A stretch of DNA of 64,000 bases. It comes from Chryseobacterium sp. 52 (GTDB lineage Bacteria > Bacteroidota > Bacteroidia > Flavobacteriales > Weeksellaceae). The notes under the pieces were generated by a model. The model was not told the origin of the DNA and ran no database searches. It saw nothing but the letters and a program-made list of their open reading frames with translations. Shown here one piece after another: positions 8,215 through 17,184 of the stretch. Position numbers and translations under genes: made by a program. Numbering within the stretch: the stretch's first letter is position 1; each line of letters begins with the position of its first letter. The stretch lies in contig NZ_PEEX01000001.1 of the NCBI RefSeq assembly GCF_002754245.1, positions 3,700,001 through 3,764,000 on the forward strand, in the 5' to 3' direction.

Positions 8215-9030
8215 CTAATTAAGCCTGTCCAGGGCCTTTTGAAGGCTATGAATATCAATAAAACCGAGCTTTACACCTGCGATAATAAAGATCACAAGAA
8301 CGAGTGTTAAAAATGTGATGATAAAAATATATACTGAGACAAACCATATAACCGTATTCAGAATATTTCCGGTAAGCCCAAACTTGTTCATAAAAAATCT
8401 TTGGGAACGCTCAAACCATGAATTTCTCCTCGCTTTCTTCGGCTCAATTTCCAGTTCGTTGAGTTCATCCACCAGACGTACTACATCTTCGATATATCGG
8501 CCATACATATAATAAATCCAGTATTTTATAATGAACCAGACCAACATGAGGGTAATCAGAAAACTGATCCCGAAAATGGCAAGATTATATTCCACTTCAA
8601 AATGAAAATTAATCTTAATCAGGGATAACAAAAAAGCAAGTGGAATGTAGGAAATATAATAGGAAATGTAGATTTCTTTCGATATTAAAAGTTGTGTTTT
8701 AAGGTTAAACAGATCATAGTTCGTATTAATACTGCTGTTGCAGAGTATTTTGTAAAGCTTGAGAAAACGGGAATAGAAATAAATAATAGACGCAAGCGTC
8801 AATGCGACAACAAAAGCCGAAATGATGACAATATTTTTATCTCCGGAAGCAAACGGAAACCCTATCAGAAGCATAGGCATGGTGACTACCATCAGCCAGA
8901 ATTCTGTTTCCATATTGATTTTCAGCATCCGCATGGGCGAATGAATTTCACGCTGTTTCTCCAGAGAGATCTCAGGCAGATCCTGCCTGTTGTCTTTATC
9001 CCAAAGTTCTTTAAAATTTTCTAACTCCAT
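8215..9030 (-). CDS. Membrane protein paired with second ECF sigma factor (putative anti-sigma)
   Basis: 271 aa. A soluble N-terminal region of about 45 residues (MELENFKELWDKDNRQDLPEIS...) is followed by four hydrophobic segments, a soluble stretch around residues 180-215 (LEIEPKKARRNSWFERSQRFF) and a further long membrane segment near the C-terminus. The first 195 residues align with the 197-aa protein at 4351-4944; the extra 75 residues with the last membrane helix are unique to this copy. The gene starts 10 nt after the sigma stop codon, indicating one operon. Its anti-sigma role is inferred from position only. Confidence 0.65.
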   Translation of the reverse strand: MELENFKELWDKDNRQDLPEISLEKQREIHSPMRMLKINMETEFWLMVVTMPMLLIGFPFASGDKNIVIISAFVVALTLASIIYFYSRFLKLYKILCNSSINTNYDLFNLKTQLLISKEIYISYYISYIPLAFLLSLIKINFHFEVEYNLAIFGISFLITLMLVWFIIKYWIYYMYGRYIEDVVRLVDELNELEIEPKKARRNSWFERSQRFFMNKFGLTGNILNTVIWFVSVYIFIITFLTLVLVIFIIAGVKLGFIDIHSLQKALDRLN

Positions 9031-9040
9031 TTGTTTTGTT

Positions 9041-9541
9041 TTAAATCTGGCCGCTCTTTTGTTTTTCGATGATTTCCTTCAGTTTTATTTTCGCCCTGTT
9101 CAGCTTTACCCGGGCATTCACTTCCGTTATTCCCAGCTGGCGGGCAATCTCCTTACCCGGAAAATCTTCTAAAAAGAAAAAAATAAGTGCCTTGTCTATA
9201 GGACTGAGTTGGTGGATGGCCTCATACATCAGCTTCATATTTCTGTCATCAGTATCATTATAGGATTCATGCGGAACAACAAGATTCTCTATACCCTGAT
9301 TTTGGATAAAACTACGTTTTTTTTCGCTGCGCAGGAATACAATGGCTGTATTAAGCGCAGTTCGGTAGAGCCAAGTGGAAAAGTCACTTCTTCTTTGGAA
9401 ATCACCGTATGATTTCCAGGCCTGATAAATGATCTCCTGATAAAGGTCATTTTGATCATCCTGATCGTCCATATACATCTTAGAGATCTTGAAAATAACA
9501 CCTTTATGTTTTTCAATTTTCTCTAAAAACTCGTTTTCCAT
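9041..9541 (-). CDS. ECF-type RNA polymerase sigma-70 factor (paralog)
   Basis: 166 aa from the ATG at 9541 (MENEFLEKIEKHKG). An upstream in-frame ATG at 9586 would add 15 residues, but alignment with the paralog at 4962-5462, which begins at the equivalent residue, favours 9541. Region 2 (QNDLYQEIIYQAWKSY, STWLYRTALNTAI) and region 4 (LSPIDKALIFFFLEDFPGKEIA, NARVKLNRAKIKLK) are intact. It shares more than half its residues with the other sigma factor, but its upstream sequence lacks the 28-nt element, so the two copies are probably regulated differently. Confidence 0.9.
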   Translation of the reverse strand: MENEFLEKIEKHKGVIFKISKMYMDDQDDQNDLYQEIIYQAWKSYGDFQRRSDFSTWLYRTALNTAIVFLRSEKKRSFIQNQGIENLVVPHESYNDTDDRNMKLMYEAIHQLSPIDKALIFFFLEDFPGKEIARQLGITEVNARVKLNRAKIKLKEIIEKQKSGQI

Positions 9542-9570
9542 TAAAGATATTCTCAAAACTCTACTTATAC

Positions 9571-9595
9571 AGTAGTACTCTCGCAAAATACTACT
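9571..9595 (-). promoter_or_regulatory. Inverted repeat upstream of second sigma gene
   Basis: AGTAGTA and TACTACT (7 bp each, 11-nt spacer) lie 30 nt before the ATG at 9541. It could be an operator for a dimeric regulator or part of the promoter. No recognised consensus fits. Confidence 0.35.
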
Positions 9596-9703
9596 TTTTT
9601 AACATAAAAACTAAAAATCCACGCCTCAAAGTACAAAATCCTCAAAAAATAAAGAAATTTAATGAGGATTATTATTTTATGTTAAATACAACCGGAAATA
9701 TAC

Positions 9704-11341
9704 TTAGAAAATATAGTCCGTACTTAAAAAATTAGAATTATGTTCTCTGACGATTGTATTTAATAATTTCTTATTGGAATCTGTCAGTTTTGCGGCTACC
9801 AATGACCTGATAGAGAATGAACGGAGGGCATCAAAAACGGAAAGTGTTCCTTCTGCACTGTCTTTTCTTCCTGTGAACGGAAAAACATCCGGTCCACGCT
9901 GTGCCTGGCAATTGATATTGACACGGCTCACAAGATTCACAAAAGCATCAATCAATCGGGAAACCTCCTGAGGATCTTCACTGAAAATACTAACCTGCAT
10001 TCCGTGTGATGCATTCACCTGATAATCGATGGGCTCTTCTATGTCTTCAAAAGGAACTACGGGGATTACCGGACCAAACTGCTCTTCGTGATACAGCTTC
10101 ATCTCGCTGTTTACCGGATAAACTACGGCAGGAAATACGAACGACGCTTCATTATAGCCTCCATTTTCATTTAAGACTTTTGCTCCTTTAGCGATGGCAT
10201 CTTCTATACATTCTTTCAGATATGGTGGCTTATTCACTTCCGGAAGTGGTGTTATTCTGACATCTTTTTCCCAGGGAAGTCCAGGCTTCAGAGCTGAAAC
10301 GGCTTTATTTAATTTGTCCGTGAATTCGGTAGCTACTTCTTTTTGTACAAAGATCAACTTCAGGGCTGTACAACGCTGCCCGTTAAATGAAAGTGCTCCA
10401 AGAATACATTCGCTGACCGCCACATCCAAATCCGCATGCTTGGTAACGATTGCTGCATTTTTAGCGTCCAAACTTAAAATAGCTCTCAGGCGGTTCACTT
10501 TTGGATGCAGCTTTTTCAATCCGTTAGCCACTTTGCTGGACCCGATAAATGCCAGAACATTTACTTTTCCACTTTCCATAATGGGAGTAATAATTTCTGA
10601 ACCTTTACCATACAGAGTATTTACAGTTCCTTTCGGAAAGGCTTCTTTAAATGCATTTAATAAAGGATAATGTGCCAATACACCATGTTTAGGGAGTTTA
10701 AACAGGATTGTATTTCCCATGATCAACGCAGGAATCAGGGTTGTAAATATTTCATTTAAAGGATAATTGAATGGGCCCATACTGAGCACAACCCCCAGAG
10801 GCGCTCTTCTGATCTGGGCAATGGTTCCTTCTGCCTGCTGGAAGCGTGAAGATTCGCGGTCCAAATCTTTTAAAGCATCAATAGTCTGGTTGATATAATC
10901 TACGGTACGGTCAAATTCTTTGGTAGAATCTGCCAGTGTTTTTCCAATTTCCCACATCAGCAATCTGATAACCAGATCTCTTTGCCGGATCATCAGAAAC
11001 ACAAATTTCTGCATACATTTGATTCTGCCTTCTACAGACATCGTAGGCCATTCGCCAAGACCGTTATCATAGGCTTTAACGGAAGCTTCAAGAACATCCA
11101 TGGCTTCTTCCGGACCTATATTGGGAATGCTTCCCAGCAACTTCCTTTCCAATCCGTTTTCTGTAGGAATACAGATGGGAGAATAAATATTCTGAACCTC
11201 CCCTTTCCATTCTACCAGCTCTCCATTGAGAAGATAGGTGGTCTGATGGATCTCGGGAACTTTAAATTCTTCGGGAATTTCGTTTTCTTTTTTAAAAATG
11301 TCTTGAAATGACGGTATATTCTGTACTGAATCCATAAACAT
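9704..11341 (-). CDS. NADP-dependent glyceraldehyde-3-phosphate dehydrogenase (GapN-like aldehyde dehydrogenase)
   Basis: 545 aa, aldehyde dehydrogenase superfamily, cytoplasmic. The coenzyme segment GVVLSMGPFNYPLNE and the catalytic Cys motif SFNGQRCTALK (about residue 324) are intact, and the substrate-binding tail resembles the non-phosphorylating GAPDH branch (VNINCQAQRGPDVFPFTGRKDSAEG). Members oxidise glyceraldehyde 3-phosphate straight to 3-phosphoglycerate with NADP. The usual ELGGK general-base motif reads SLDAK here (about residue 288), so the canonical Glu is replaced. The start could equally be the second Met at 11335. The gene stands alone. Confidence 0.82.
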   Translation of the reverse strand: MFMDSVQNIPSFQDIFKKENEIPEEFKVPEIHQTTYLLNGELVEWKGEVQNIYSPICIPTENGLERKLLGSIPNIGPEEAMDVLEASVKAYDNGLGEWPTMSVEGRIKCMQKFVFLMIRQRDLVIRLLMWEIGKTLADSTKEFDRTVDYINQTIDALKDLDRESSRFQQAEGTIAQIRRAPLGVVLSMGPFNYPLNEIFTTLIPALIMGNTILFKLPKHGVLAHYPLLNAFKEAFPKGTVNTLYGKGSEIITPIMESGKVNVLAFIGSSKVANGLKKLHPKVNRLRAILSLDAKNAAIVTKHADLDVAVSECILGALSFNGQRCTALKLIFVQKEVATEFTDKLNKAVSALKPGLPWEKDVRITPLPEVNKPPYLKECIEDAIAKGAKVLNENGGYNEASFVFPAVVYPVNSEMKLYHEEQFGPVIPVVPFEDIEEPIDYQVNASHGMQVSIFSEDPQEVSRLIDAFVNLVSRVNINCQAQRGPDVFPFTGRKDSAEGTLSVFDALRSFSIRSLVAAKLTDSNKKLLNTIVREHNSNFLSTDYIF

Positions 11342-11504
11342 CTGTTGTTTGTTTGATTTAAATAAAAACTTTTGCTCTAATAAAGGTAGAGCTTACAATT
11401 CATTTTAAGAATGGTCATTTAATAGATTTGTTCTATTGAGCACTATTTGAATTAAAGTTAATATAGAAGGCTAAAAAAGAATAATTTTGATAAAAATAAA
11501 ATTC

Positions 11505-12077
11505 ATGTTTTCAAAATTGATTTTCAGTACTCTATTCTTTTTCTCAGCAATGAGTTTTGCCCAAAACGCTAAAACAGCGAATACCGTTATGATGGGAGGA
11601 AAACCGGTACATACTTACGCTAAACTCCCTGCAGTAAATAAAGCAGCGCCAAAATTTACACTTACCGATATGACGATGAAAGATCAGACTCTGGATTCTT
11701 ACAAAGGAAAATTCATCATTCTGAATATTTTTCCAAGTGTAGATACGGGAGTATGTTCCGCTTCTGTACATCATTTCAATGAAGATGCAGCTAATATTCC
11801 GAATACAGTTGTTCTTTGTATTTCTAAAGATTTACCCTTTGCCCAAAAAAGGTTTTGTGGTGCCGAAGGGATCAAAAATGTTGTCATGCTTTCTGATTTC
11901 CGTTCTGATTTTGGAAAAACATACGGAGTGGAAATTACAGATTCTGTGATGAAAGGACTTTTAAGCAGAGCTGTTGTGGTGATTGATCCTTCGGGAAAAA
12001 TTATTTATGAAGAGCAGGTTGATGATATTTCACACGAACCTAATTATGAAGCAGCAATTGCAGCGGTAAAAAAATAA
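11505..12077 (+). CDS. tpx: Thiol peroxidase (Tpx-type peroxiredoxin), exported
   Basis: 190 aa from the ATG at 11505; an in-frame TTG at 11487 would only add six residues ahead of the signal peptide (MFSKLIFSTLFFFSAMSFAQ). The peroxidatic Cys lies in FPSVDTGVCSASV (about residue 84) and the resolving Cys in KRFCGAEGI (about 117), the spacing expected of Tpx. VGR-type end motifs (AVVVIDPSGKIIYEEQV) are present. Most Tpx enzymes are cytoplasmic or periplasmic; the cleavable signal here predicts periplasmic location and reduction of H2O2 or lipid peroxides. It is monocistronic with its own terminator. Confidence 0.92.
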   Translation: MFSKLIFSTLFFFSAMSFAQNAKTANTVMMGGKPVHTYAKLPAVNKAAPKFTLTDMTMKDQTLDSYKGKFIILNIFPSVDTGVCSASVHHFNEDAANIPNTVVLCISKDLPFAQKRFCGAEGIKNVVMLSDFRSDFGKTYGVEITDSVMKGLLSRAVVVIDPSGKIIYEEQVDDISHEPNYEAAIAAVKK

Positions 12078-12096
12078 GCTTTTGCTTTAAAATATT

Positions 12097-12135
12097 AAAA
12101 GCCTCCGGCGATCTTCGATCGCCGGAGGCTTTTTT
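12097..12135 (+). terminator. Terminator of tpx
   Basis: GCCTCCGGCGATC (12101-12113) and GATCGCCGGAGGC (12117-12129) form a 13-bp stem with a 3-nt loop, followed by TTTTTT. It begins about 20 nt past the tpx stop codon. Confidence 0.92.
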
Positions 12136-12288
12136 ACTCCATAAAGAGGAAAAGGTCCAAAATGATGATCCGGATCAGATATATGCCCTTCCTTTTGAAA
12201 ATCTTTTTGTATATTCAGGAATTACCATCTTTGAAATGCTGTAACTAAAAACAACATTAAAACTGATGGCTTGAAAAAGTAACAACCC

Positions 12289-13521
12289 ATGAAAAAACTC
12301 TTCTTACTCTTCCTTCTTCCGATACTATTATTGTCTTTTAAACAAAAAAGTGAAGCTGATAAAACAAGCGGAATAGTTAATTCTTCCCCAAATGACACCC
12401 TCACGAAAAGCTTACAACTGGATTATCAAAAAGATGCAATTATAGGTTTTTCAGTTGCCGTGATCAATGAAAAAGGACTGGTTTATGATAAAGGATTCGG
12501 ATATACGGATATTGAACAAAAGAAAGCATATACATCCCATACTGTTCAAAATATAGCGTCAATCTCCAAAACACTCATAGGAATATCCCTGTTGAAAGCA
12601 CAGGAATTAGGGAAACTTAATCTCAATGATCCTATCAACAAATATTTACCTTTTAAGATCATCAATCCCAATTATCCTGATACTCCGATCTTAATCAAAC
12701 ATTTGGCGTATCATACTTCTTCTATTACTGACCTTGATGATGTTTATGCAAAATCATATGTTCTGACAAAAAGCGAGCATGCCGGTAATGAAGGTGTTTA
12801 TGATTACTTCAATAAACCTGAAACCCATATTTCTTTACTCAATTTTATTCAAAACAGTCTTACTCAAAAGGGGAAATGGTATAAAAAAGAGACCTTTTCC
12901 AATACAAAACCTGGAGATGAACGCGAGTATTCCAATATAGCTGCTGCTCTTTGTGCGTTGGTCATAGAATCTGCAACGGGACAGGATTATAGTATCTTCA
13001 CGAAAGAGAATATCATAAAACCACTACAAATGAACAACTCAGGCTGGTCTTCAAAAGACATTGACGTGAGTATGCGTTCCAGACTGTTTGCCAATAAAAA
13101 GAAGATGATCGCAGATTATTCTCTTATTACGTATGCGGATGGTGGATTTCTGACATCGAGTCATGATCTTGGTTTATTTTTATCTGAATTGATAAAAGGA
13201 TATGAAGGAAATGGGACACTATTAAACAAAAAGAGTTACCAAAAACTCTTTGAAAAGAAAAAATTTACGGAAAACGGAAAAACCGAAGAATATGGAGTTT
13301 TTATTGAATTCCGTGACGGATTTTTAAAGATTAAAAATAATATGATTGGTCATAATGGTTCTGACCCGGGCGTATTCACAGCAATGTATTTTAACCCTGA
13401 AACTAAAACAGGAAAAGTATTGCTGGTGAACACGGATACGGATTTTACAGATGGTGTATGGCCTGAAATAGAGGAAATATGGAAATCCTTATCAAAGTAT
13501 GAGAAAACAATGAAGCCATAA
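12289..13521 (+). CDS. Serine hydrolase of the class C beta-lactamase / PBP fold
   Basis: 410 aa. A signal peptide (MKKLFLLFLLPILLLSF) precedes the catalytic domain. The three active-site motifs are present: SISK (about residues 91-94), YSN (214-216) and HNG (about 355-357; many class C enzymes have KTG here). The family covers AmpC beta-lactamases, DD-peptidases and esterases. The HNG variant and lack of AmpC-specific features make an esterase or peptidase as likely as a beta-lactamase. It is a single-gene unit. Confidence 0.82.
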   Translation: MKKLFLLFLLPILLLSFKQKSEADKTSGIVNSSPNDTLTKSLQLDYQKDAIIGFSVAVINEKGLVYDKGFGYTDIEQKKAYTSHTVQNIASISKTLIGISLLKAQELGKLNLNDPINKYLPFKIINPNYPDTPILIKHLAYHTSSITDLDDVYAKSYVLTKSEHAGNEGVYDYFNKPETHISLLNFIQNSLTQKGKWYKKETFSNTKPGDEREYSNIAAALCALVIESATGQDYSIFTKENIIKPLQMNNSGWSSKDIDVSMRSRLFANKKKMIADYSLITYADGGFLTSSHDLGLFLSELIKGYEGNGTLLNKKSYQKLFEKKKFTENGKTEEYGVFIEFRDGFLKIKNNMIGHNGSDPGVFTAMYFNPETKTGKVLLVNTDTDFTDGVWPEIEEIWKSLSKYEKTMKP

Positions 13522-13573
13522 AAGTCGGCAGGTTTATTGGCATTAAAAAATTTTTACGAGAAAGGATATTAGT

Positions 13574-14299
13574 CTATTTTTTCACTTTTCGTTTCGTTGT
13601 CACCATTATTACTCCATGTTTGGCTTTTGCACCATAGATGGCGGTTGCATCTTTCAGAACATTGATCGTTTTAATGACTTTAGGATCCATCGTTCTAAGT
13701 TCTTCCCAGTTGGTTTCCTTACCATTGACGATGCATAAAGGTTTCTGATCTCCGCTCCTGGTGGATGAAGCTCTTCCAATCCTTATTTCCGCTTTGCCTA
13801 AGCTGTTTCCAGGCATCTGATTAAAAGCTACCCCAGACAATTTTGACGCCATTTCTGCTTTTTCATTTTGTTTGGGATTCGTTAAAAGATCTCCTGATAT
13901 TACGGTAGTTGATCCAAGGAGCATTTTTTGATTGTTCTGTTTACTGAATGCGGGCAGCAACATTACGTCTTTTATTTCTTCTGCTTTCAACGTGTCATGT
14001 ATCTCATTTTGTTGCGCCTGTACAGAAACAAAGCCTCCGGCTGTCAGCATAAAACCTACCGCAAACTTCGCAAAGAGTGAGTTGATAAAAGAATACTGCA
14101 AATCTCTGTTGAGCTGCGACTCACTAAATCTGCCACAAGTATTTTCAGATGAATTTGAAAAGAAATGTATCATTTCATTATCCAAAGCACCTGTAAAATC
14201 TCTTACGGTTTTGGAACATACAGAACAGAATTTTCCTTTTTCTTCGGGAGTCATTATTTCCCAGTTTTCATGACAGGGTTTGGGTATGGTGATTTTCAT
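13574..14299 (-). CDS. Small TonB-plug-domain protein with Cys-rich N-terminal motif
   Basis: 241 aa. The N-terminus (residues 1-70) holds PCHENWEIMTPEEKGKFC, then CSKTVRDFTG and a later NTCGRF, which together give a CxxC-like cysteine set; similar heads occur in other Chryseobacterium proteins. A hydrophobic segment follows (FAKFAVGFMLTAGGFVSVQAQ, residues about 80-98), so the head may be cytoplasmic. The C-terminal part resembles the plug domain of SusC-type receptors (KPLCIVNGKE...INVLKDATAIYGAKAKHG), but no beta barrel follows. It may be a signalling or scaffold protein rather than a transporter. Function unknown. Confidence 0.65.
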   Translation of the reverse strand: MKITIPKPCHENWEIMTPEEKGKFCSVCSKTVRDFTGALDNEMIHFFSNSSENTCGRFSESQLNRDLQYSFINSLFAKFAVGFMLTAGGFVSVQAQQNEIHDTLKAEEIKDVMLLPAFSKQNNQKMLLGSTTVISGDLLTNPKQNEKAEMASKLSGVAFNQMPGNSLGKAEIRIGRASSTRSGDQKPLCIVNGKETNWEELRTMDPKVIKTINVLKDATAIYGAKAKHGVIMVTTKRKVKK

Positions 14300-14612
14300 A
14301 GTCTCTTTTTATATAGAGATGCTGGATTGATGAAAAAGGTTGGAAAAGCACATTAAAAAGTCGTTGACAACCTTTCATTACATTATTATTTTCCTTCAAA
14401 TTAAAGAAGACTATTATGCATCGATGAAAGCCATTAACATTAGTCTTTTTAACTAAAAAATGAGTATTATTTTGGAGGCTTATAGGTTACGGGAAACCAT
14501 ATTCGAATATTATTTAGTTTTTTTATATTTGGTTGTTATCATTTAGATTGATGCATTGTACAAACCTAAATACCACTTCCCCAAACACAGCTTAAACAAG
14601 CGAAGACAAATT
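14300..14612. other. AT-rich left flank of the helicase insert
   Basis: 313 nt without a convincing gene. A perfect Bacteroidota -7 element TATATTTG lies at 14524-14531 on the plus strand, with TTCG about 18 nt before it. This would give the helicase gene a leader of about 75 nt. The right end contains ACCACTTCCCCAAACACAGC (14568-14587), which resembles one half of the dyad found after the helicase gene. Confidence 0.4.
14524..14531 (+). promoter_or_regulatory. -7 promoter element for the helicase-HNH gene
   Basis: TATATTTG fits TAnnTTTG exactly. The -33 box is weak (TTCG). Confidence 0.4.
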
Positions 14613-17174
14613 ATGGAATTAAAAGAAATCCGAGAAATTGTTAGAGAAATTATTTTTGACATTGAGAAAAACAAGCTTAATTTGACTTATAGAAGTTATG
14701 AAGTTTTCTTGGAAAGAATTGGAATGGGTAAAAAACGGAATTTTAAAATTCTAACAAAATTTGACTATCAATTCAAAAAGCAAAATCTTACTCTTTGGTG
14801 TGGAAAAGAAGAAGTCAAAAAAATTTCTTGGTTTAAGAAAGGCGAAACAGTGACATTTAGAGTGGCTGAAATTTCAGAAGCAAAAAACACAATGGACAAA
14901 AAAAACAAAAGTATAAAATATGATTTTGCGGGAAAAATAAATATTGCAAAAACTGAAAGTGGAATTGTTCCTTATGAACACCAAGAAAAAGCTTTTTACA
15001 GTTTGACACAAAAAATCATTAAGACCGATAAAAATTCGTTTGCTGGTTTGCTGGTTTTGCCGACAGGTGGCGGAAAAACGTTGACAGCTGGACATTGGAT
15101 TGCAAAAAATTATTTAGACAAAGGCAAAAAAGTACTTTGGCTTGCTCACAGACACGAACTTTTGGAGCAGGCAAAAAGTACATTTTCCGACAAACTTGCT
15201 TTCAATGATATTTTTGAAAACAAAACCTCTTTCAATTATCGTATCATTTCTGGCATTCATGATAAACCAATTAATATCAAACCTTCAGACGATTTAATTA
15301 TTTCAAGCAAAGACAGTCTAAATGCAGGGTTCAATCATTTGTACAATAATTGGATTAAAGGAAATACTGAAGAAATATTTTTAGTAATTGACGAAGCTCA
15401 CCACGCAACTGCAAAAACCTACAGAAAATTAATCCAAAATATTAAAGAAAATGTTTCACATTTTCAAATGCTTGGATTGACTGCAACACCTTTCAGAACT
15501 ACGGAAAATGAGCGAGGCTTATTGAAAAAAGTGTTTCCAAACGACATCATTTATAAAATAGATTTGCGGACTTTAATTCGTTTAGGCGTTTTATCTGAAC
15601 CATATTTTGAAGAAGTTGTAACAGGGTTAAATTTCATAAAGGATTTATCTGAAGAACAAATTGAGCAACTTAATTATTTTGACATCGACAGTATTGGAAC
15701 TGGAATTGCTAAAACAATTGCCGAAAATGACGAGAGAAATTTAACCATTGTAAACAAATATGTTCTCAACAAAGAAAAATACAAACAAACCATTGTATTT
15801 GCGTTGAACATTGATAACGCAATTGCTCTAAACGCATTGTTTAAAGAAGCAGGCGTAAAATCTGATTATGTAATTTCGACTATAAAAGACCTAGCAACCG
15901 GCGTAACAATTTCAAGCAAAGACAATAAGAATAAAATAGCAAAATTTAGAAATGAAGAACTTGAAGTTTTGATAAACGTAAATATATTGACTGAAGGAAC
16001 TGATGTTCCAAACGTTCAATCTATCTTTTTAGCAAGACCAACAATTTCGTCAATCTTAATGACGCAAATGATTGGCCGTGGTTTGCGTGGTTTAAAAGCA
16101 GGAGGAACGAAAGAAGCTTACATTGTAAGTTTTATAGACGATTGGCAAAATAGAGTCTCGTGGGTTAATCCTGAAAAATTGTTTATAGAAGACAATATTA
16201 ATTTCAACGATGCTGACAGAGAAACCAAGAAACAAATTTTGCGGCTTGTTGCCATCAATAAAATTGAAGAATTTGCCATTCTTACCAATAAAATTATTGA
16301 TCCTGAAAAACGCGAAGAACTTGAAAAACTTAACTTCATCGAGCGTTTTCCACTGGGAATTTATCAGTTTAGGTTTTTAGAACAGCATAATGAAGAAGAA
16401 CCAATAGAAAGAAATTGTGAAGTTTTAGTTTATGACAATATCTTACAATCGTATACCGATTTCGTGGACGCTTTACCAAGTTTCTTTGAGCAAAATAATT
16501 TGACGGAAAAAGATGTTTTGGACGAAGAAGAATTAAAAGATTTTGCAGAGCAGATTGAAGAAGAATTTTTCAAAGGTACTTTAAAATATCCTGCATATCA
16601 TTTGCAAGACATCAAAGATATTTTGCAGTACTATACTATTCAAGACGAAGTTCCTATCTTCATTGAACTCAAAGACCGAGAAAAATATGATATCGACAAA
16701 ATCGCTTCGGAAATTATAGAAAAAGATCTTGGTGAAAAATCACAAACTGAATTTATCAATAAGACTTGGGATAATAATGAAATTGAATGGCAAACATTTT
16801 TTAACTTTGACAAACGTGGATTTTTAAGAGAAATCAATTTAGCAAAATCAAGAATAAATCATCCCGACCTTTTTCAGCGAAAAGGTATAAAACCAACCGA
16901 AGAAAAAGAATTGAGAAGTTATGAAAAATTAAAACTTCATGATTTGAGAGATCAAGACCCTATTTATGAAAAATGGCTGCGTGATGAAGTGTTTAAAAAG
17001 TTTACAGATAAAGACGGATTTTACTTTAGTGCAGAAAGTGGATATAAAAGTAAAAACAAATTGGATTTTCAAGTCGACCATATGAAGTCAATGCACAACG
17101 GTGGGTTGACTGTTTTAGAAAATTTACAATTATTAACAAGAAGCGAAAACGCAAAAAAAGGAAACAAAGATTAA
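14613..17174 (+). CDS. SF2 DEAH-box helicase with C-terminal HNH nuclease domain
   Basis: 853 aa from ATG 14613 (MELKEIREIVREII); an in-frame ATG at 14556 adds 19 residues of poor quality. Residues 1-110 are a charged domain I do not recognise. Motif I is LPTGGGKTLTAG (about 150), motif II is IDEAHHAT (about 259), motif III is LTATPFRT, and motif VI lies in MIGRGLRGLKAGG. A central helical region (about 540-760) follows. The last 40 residues carry an HNH-like nuclease motif (VDHMKSMHNGGLTVLENLQLL...SENAKKG), without the zinc-binding cysteines of many HNH domains. Single-gene helicase-nuclease fusions are typical of antiviral defence or mobile islands. Codon use is more AT-rich than its neighbours, and no methylase is adjacent. 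Confidence 0.85.
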   Translation: MELKEIREIVREIIFDIEKNKLNLTYRSYEVFLERIGMGKKRNFKILTKFDYQFKKQNLTLWCGKEEVKKISWFKKGETVTFRVAEISEAKNTMDKKNKSIKYDFAGKINIAKTESGIVPYEHQEKAFYSLTQKIIKTDKNSFAGLLVLPTGGGKTLTAGHWIAKNYLDKGKKVLWLAHRHELLEQAKSTFSDKLAFNDIFENKTSFNYRIISGIHDKPINIKPSDDLIISSKDSLNAGFNHLYNNWIKGNTEEIFLVIDEAHHATAKTYRKLIQNIKENVSHFQMLGLTATPFRTTENERGLLKKVFPNDIIYKIDLRTLIRLGVLSEPYFEEVVTGLNFIKDLSEEQIEQLNYFDIDSIGTGIAKTIAENDERNLTIVNKYVLNKEKYKQTIVFALNIDNAIALNALFKEAGVKSDYVISTIKDLATGVTISSKDNKNKIAKFRNEELEVLINVNILTEGTDVPNVQSIFLARPTISSILMTQMIGRGLRGLKAGGTKEAYIVSFIDDWQNRVSWVNPEKLFIEDNINFNDADRETKKQILRLVAINKIEEFAILTNKIIDPEKREELEKLNFIERFPLGIYQFRFLEQHNEEEPIERNCEVLVYDNILQSYTDFVDALPSFFEQNNLTEKDVLDEEELKDFAEQIEEEFFKGTLKYPAYHLQDIKDILQYYTIQDEVPIFIELKDREKYDIDKIASEIIEKDLGEKSQTEFINKTWDNNEIEWQTFFNFDKRGFLREINLAKSRINHPDLFQRKGIKPTEEKELRSYEKLKLHDLRDQDPIYEKWLRDEVFKKFTDKDGFYFSAESGYKSKNKLDFQVDHMKSMHNGGLTVLENLQLLTRSENAKKGNKD

Positions 17175-17184
17175 CAAAAAATAG

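Noticed and set aside
9542..9586. Extended start of the second sigma gene
   Set aside because: Paralog alignment starts at 9541, and the extension covers an inverted repeat.
10194..10670. 158-aa plus-strand ORF
   Set aside because: Lies entirely opposite the aldehyde dehydrogenase gene, with no domain.
14556..14612. Extended start of the helicase gene
   Set aside because: Adds 19 residues unlike a protein N-terminus; ATG 14613 fits better.
14613..17174. Type III restriction system
   Set aside because: No Mod methylase next to the helicase; HNH rather than the usual endonuclease domain.
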